In this document: positions 22,822 through 22,921 of the stretch, one piece after another
How positions within the stretch are numbered: position 1 is the first letter of the stretch
How the letters are laid out: the number at the start of each line of letters is the position of its first letter
Virus record (IMG/VR): IMGVR_UViG_3300033571_011400
Location: 1-22,921 of that record
Source of the DNA: a virus
DNA length: 22,921 nt
Strand: one strand, 5' to 3'
The notes under the pieces: model-generated
Databases searched by the model: none
What the model saw: only the letters and a program-made list of their open reading frames with translations
Told to the model about the DNA's origin: nothing
Translations under genes and position numbers: made by a program

Positions 22822-22921
22822 TAATTCTCTCCTGCATCAAATTGAGCGCGGCCAATGGGCCAAAATGAAGCATCGCCGCCCGGTCATACGCCGCTGCCGC
22901 TTCTGCTTCGTCCACGAACGA
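22811..22921 (-). CDS. 3' end of an AP2-domain (probable HNH homing) endonuclease
   Basis: The last 36 codons and stop are visible; the 5' part lies beyond the window. The fragment FVDEAEAAAAYDRAAMLHFG followed by PLAALNL matches the C-terminal half of an AP2 DNA-binding domain ('f.d.eeAA.AYD.AA...G..A.lNf'). In phages this domain is most often fused behind an HNH nuclease in free-standing homing endonucleases. The nuclease part is not visible, so the enzyme call is inference. The gene overlaps purZ by 11 bases in another frame. Confidence 0.7.
   Translation of the reverse strand, partial: SFVDEAEAAAAYDRAAMLHFGPLAALNLMQERINAV

Noticed and set aside
22258-22824. Plus-strand frame of 188 codons opposite purZ
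   Set aside because: purZ on the minus strand has clear conserved motifs over this whole stretch; the plus frame has no recognisable features.

Overview
This window is part of a tailed double-stranded DNA bacteriophage genome (Caudoviricetes). Every gene I can support reads on the minus strand, so transcription runs from the right end of the window to the left. Genes are packed tightly, often with 4-base ATGA stop/start overlaps and good Shine-Dalgarno sequences. There are no tRNA or rRNA genes and no credible plus-strand genes. A tail tube, a tail-terminator-like protein and a neck protein without a sheath suggest a siphovirus-like particle. The host cannot be named from sequence; the one good promoter looks sigma70-like.

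Right end (about 19169-22921, transcribed first): a metabolic block that is the highlight of the window. It begins with the last 36 codons of an AP2-domain protein, probably an HNH homing endonuclease. Three overlapping genes follow that match the diaminopurine (Z-genome) pathway. purZ is an adenylosuccinate-synthetase relative whose catalytic Asp position is Ser. mazZ is a MazG-like (d)GTP pyrophosphohydrolase. datZ is an HD-domain dATP triphosphohydrolase of the YfbR type. Together they are expected to remove dATP and make the precursor of 2-amino-dATP, so that 2-aminoadenine replaces adenine in the phage DNA. A SNF2-type helicase is coupled to datZ by an ATGA overlap. A matching family A polymerase (DpoZ) is not in the window.

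Middle (about 12769-19099): DNA packaging and head genes. These are a short terminase small-subunit-like HTH protein and a second small protein joined to it by TAATG, the large terminase, a DUF4055-type portal with a 12-bp tandem repeat at its 3' end, a helical scaffold-like protein, the major capsid protein behind its own sigma70-like promoter and structured leader, and a decoration-like protein.

Left (about 1-12681): a Pro/Ala-rich small protein, a chain of connector, head-closure, neck and tail-terminator genes, the major tail tube protein, four small virion proteins and two large fibre proteins. The distal fibre carries a C-terminal S74 self-cleaving chaperone. A strong intrinsic terminator separates the two fibre genes. 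A small protein with a C-x-C-x-C tail and the first 13 codons of another gene close the window. No tape-measure gene or tail chaperone pair is present here. The connector and the tail tube protein carry the same inserted domain.
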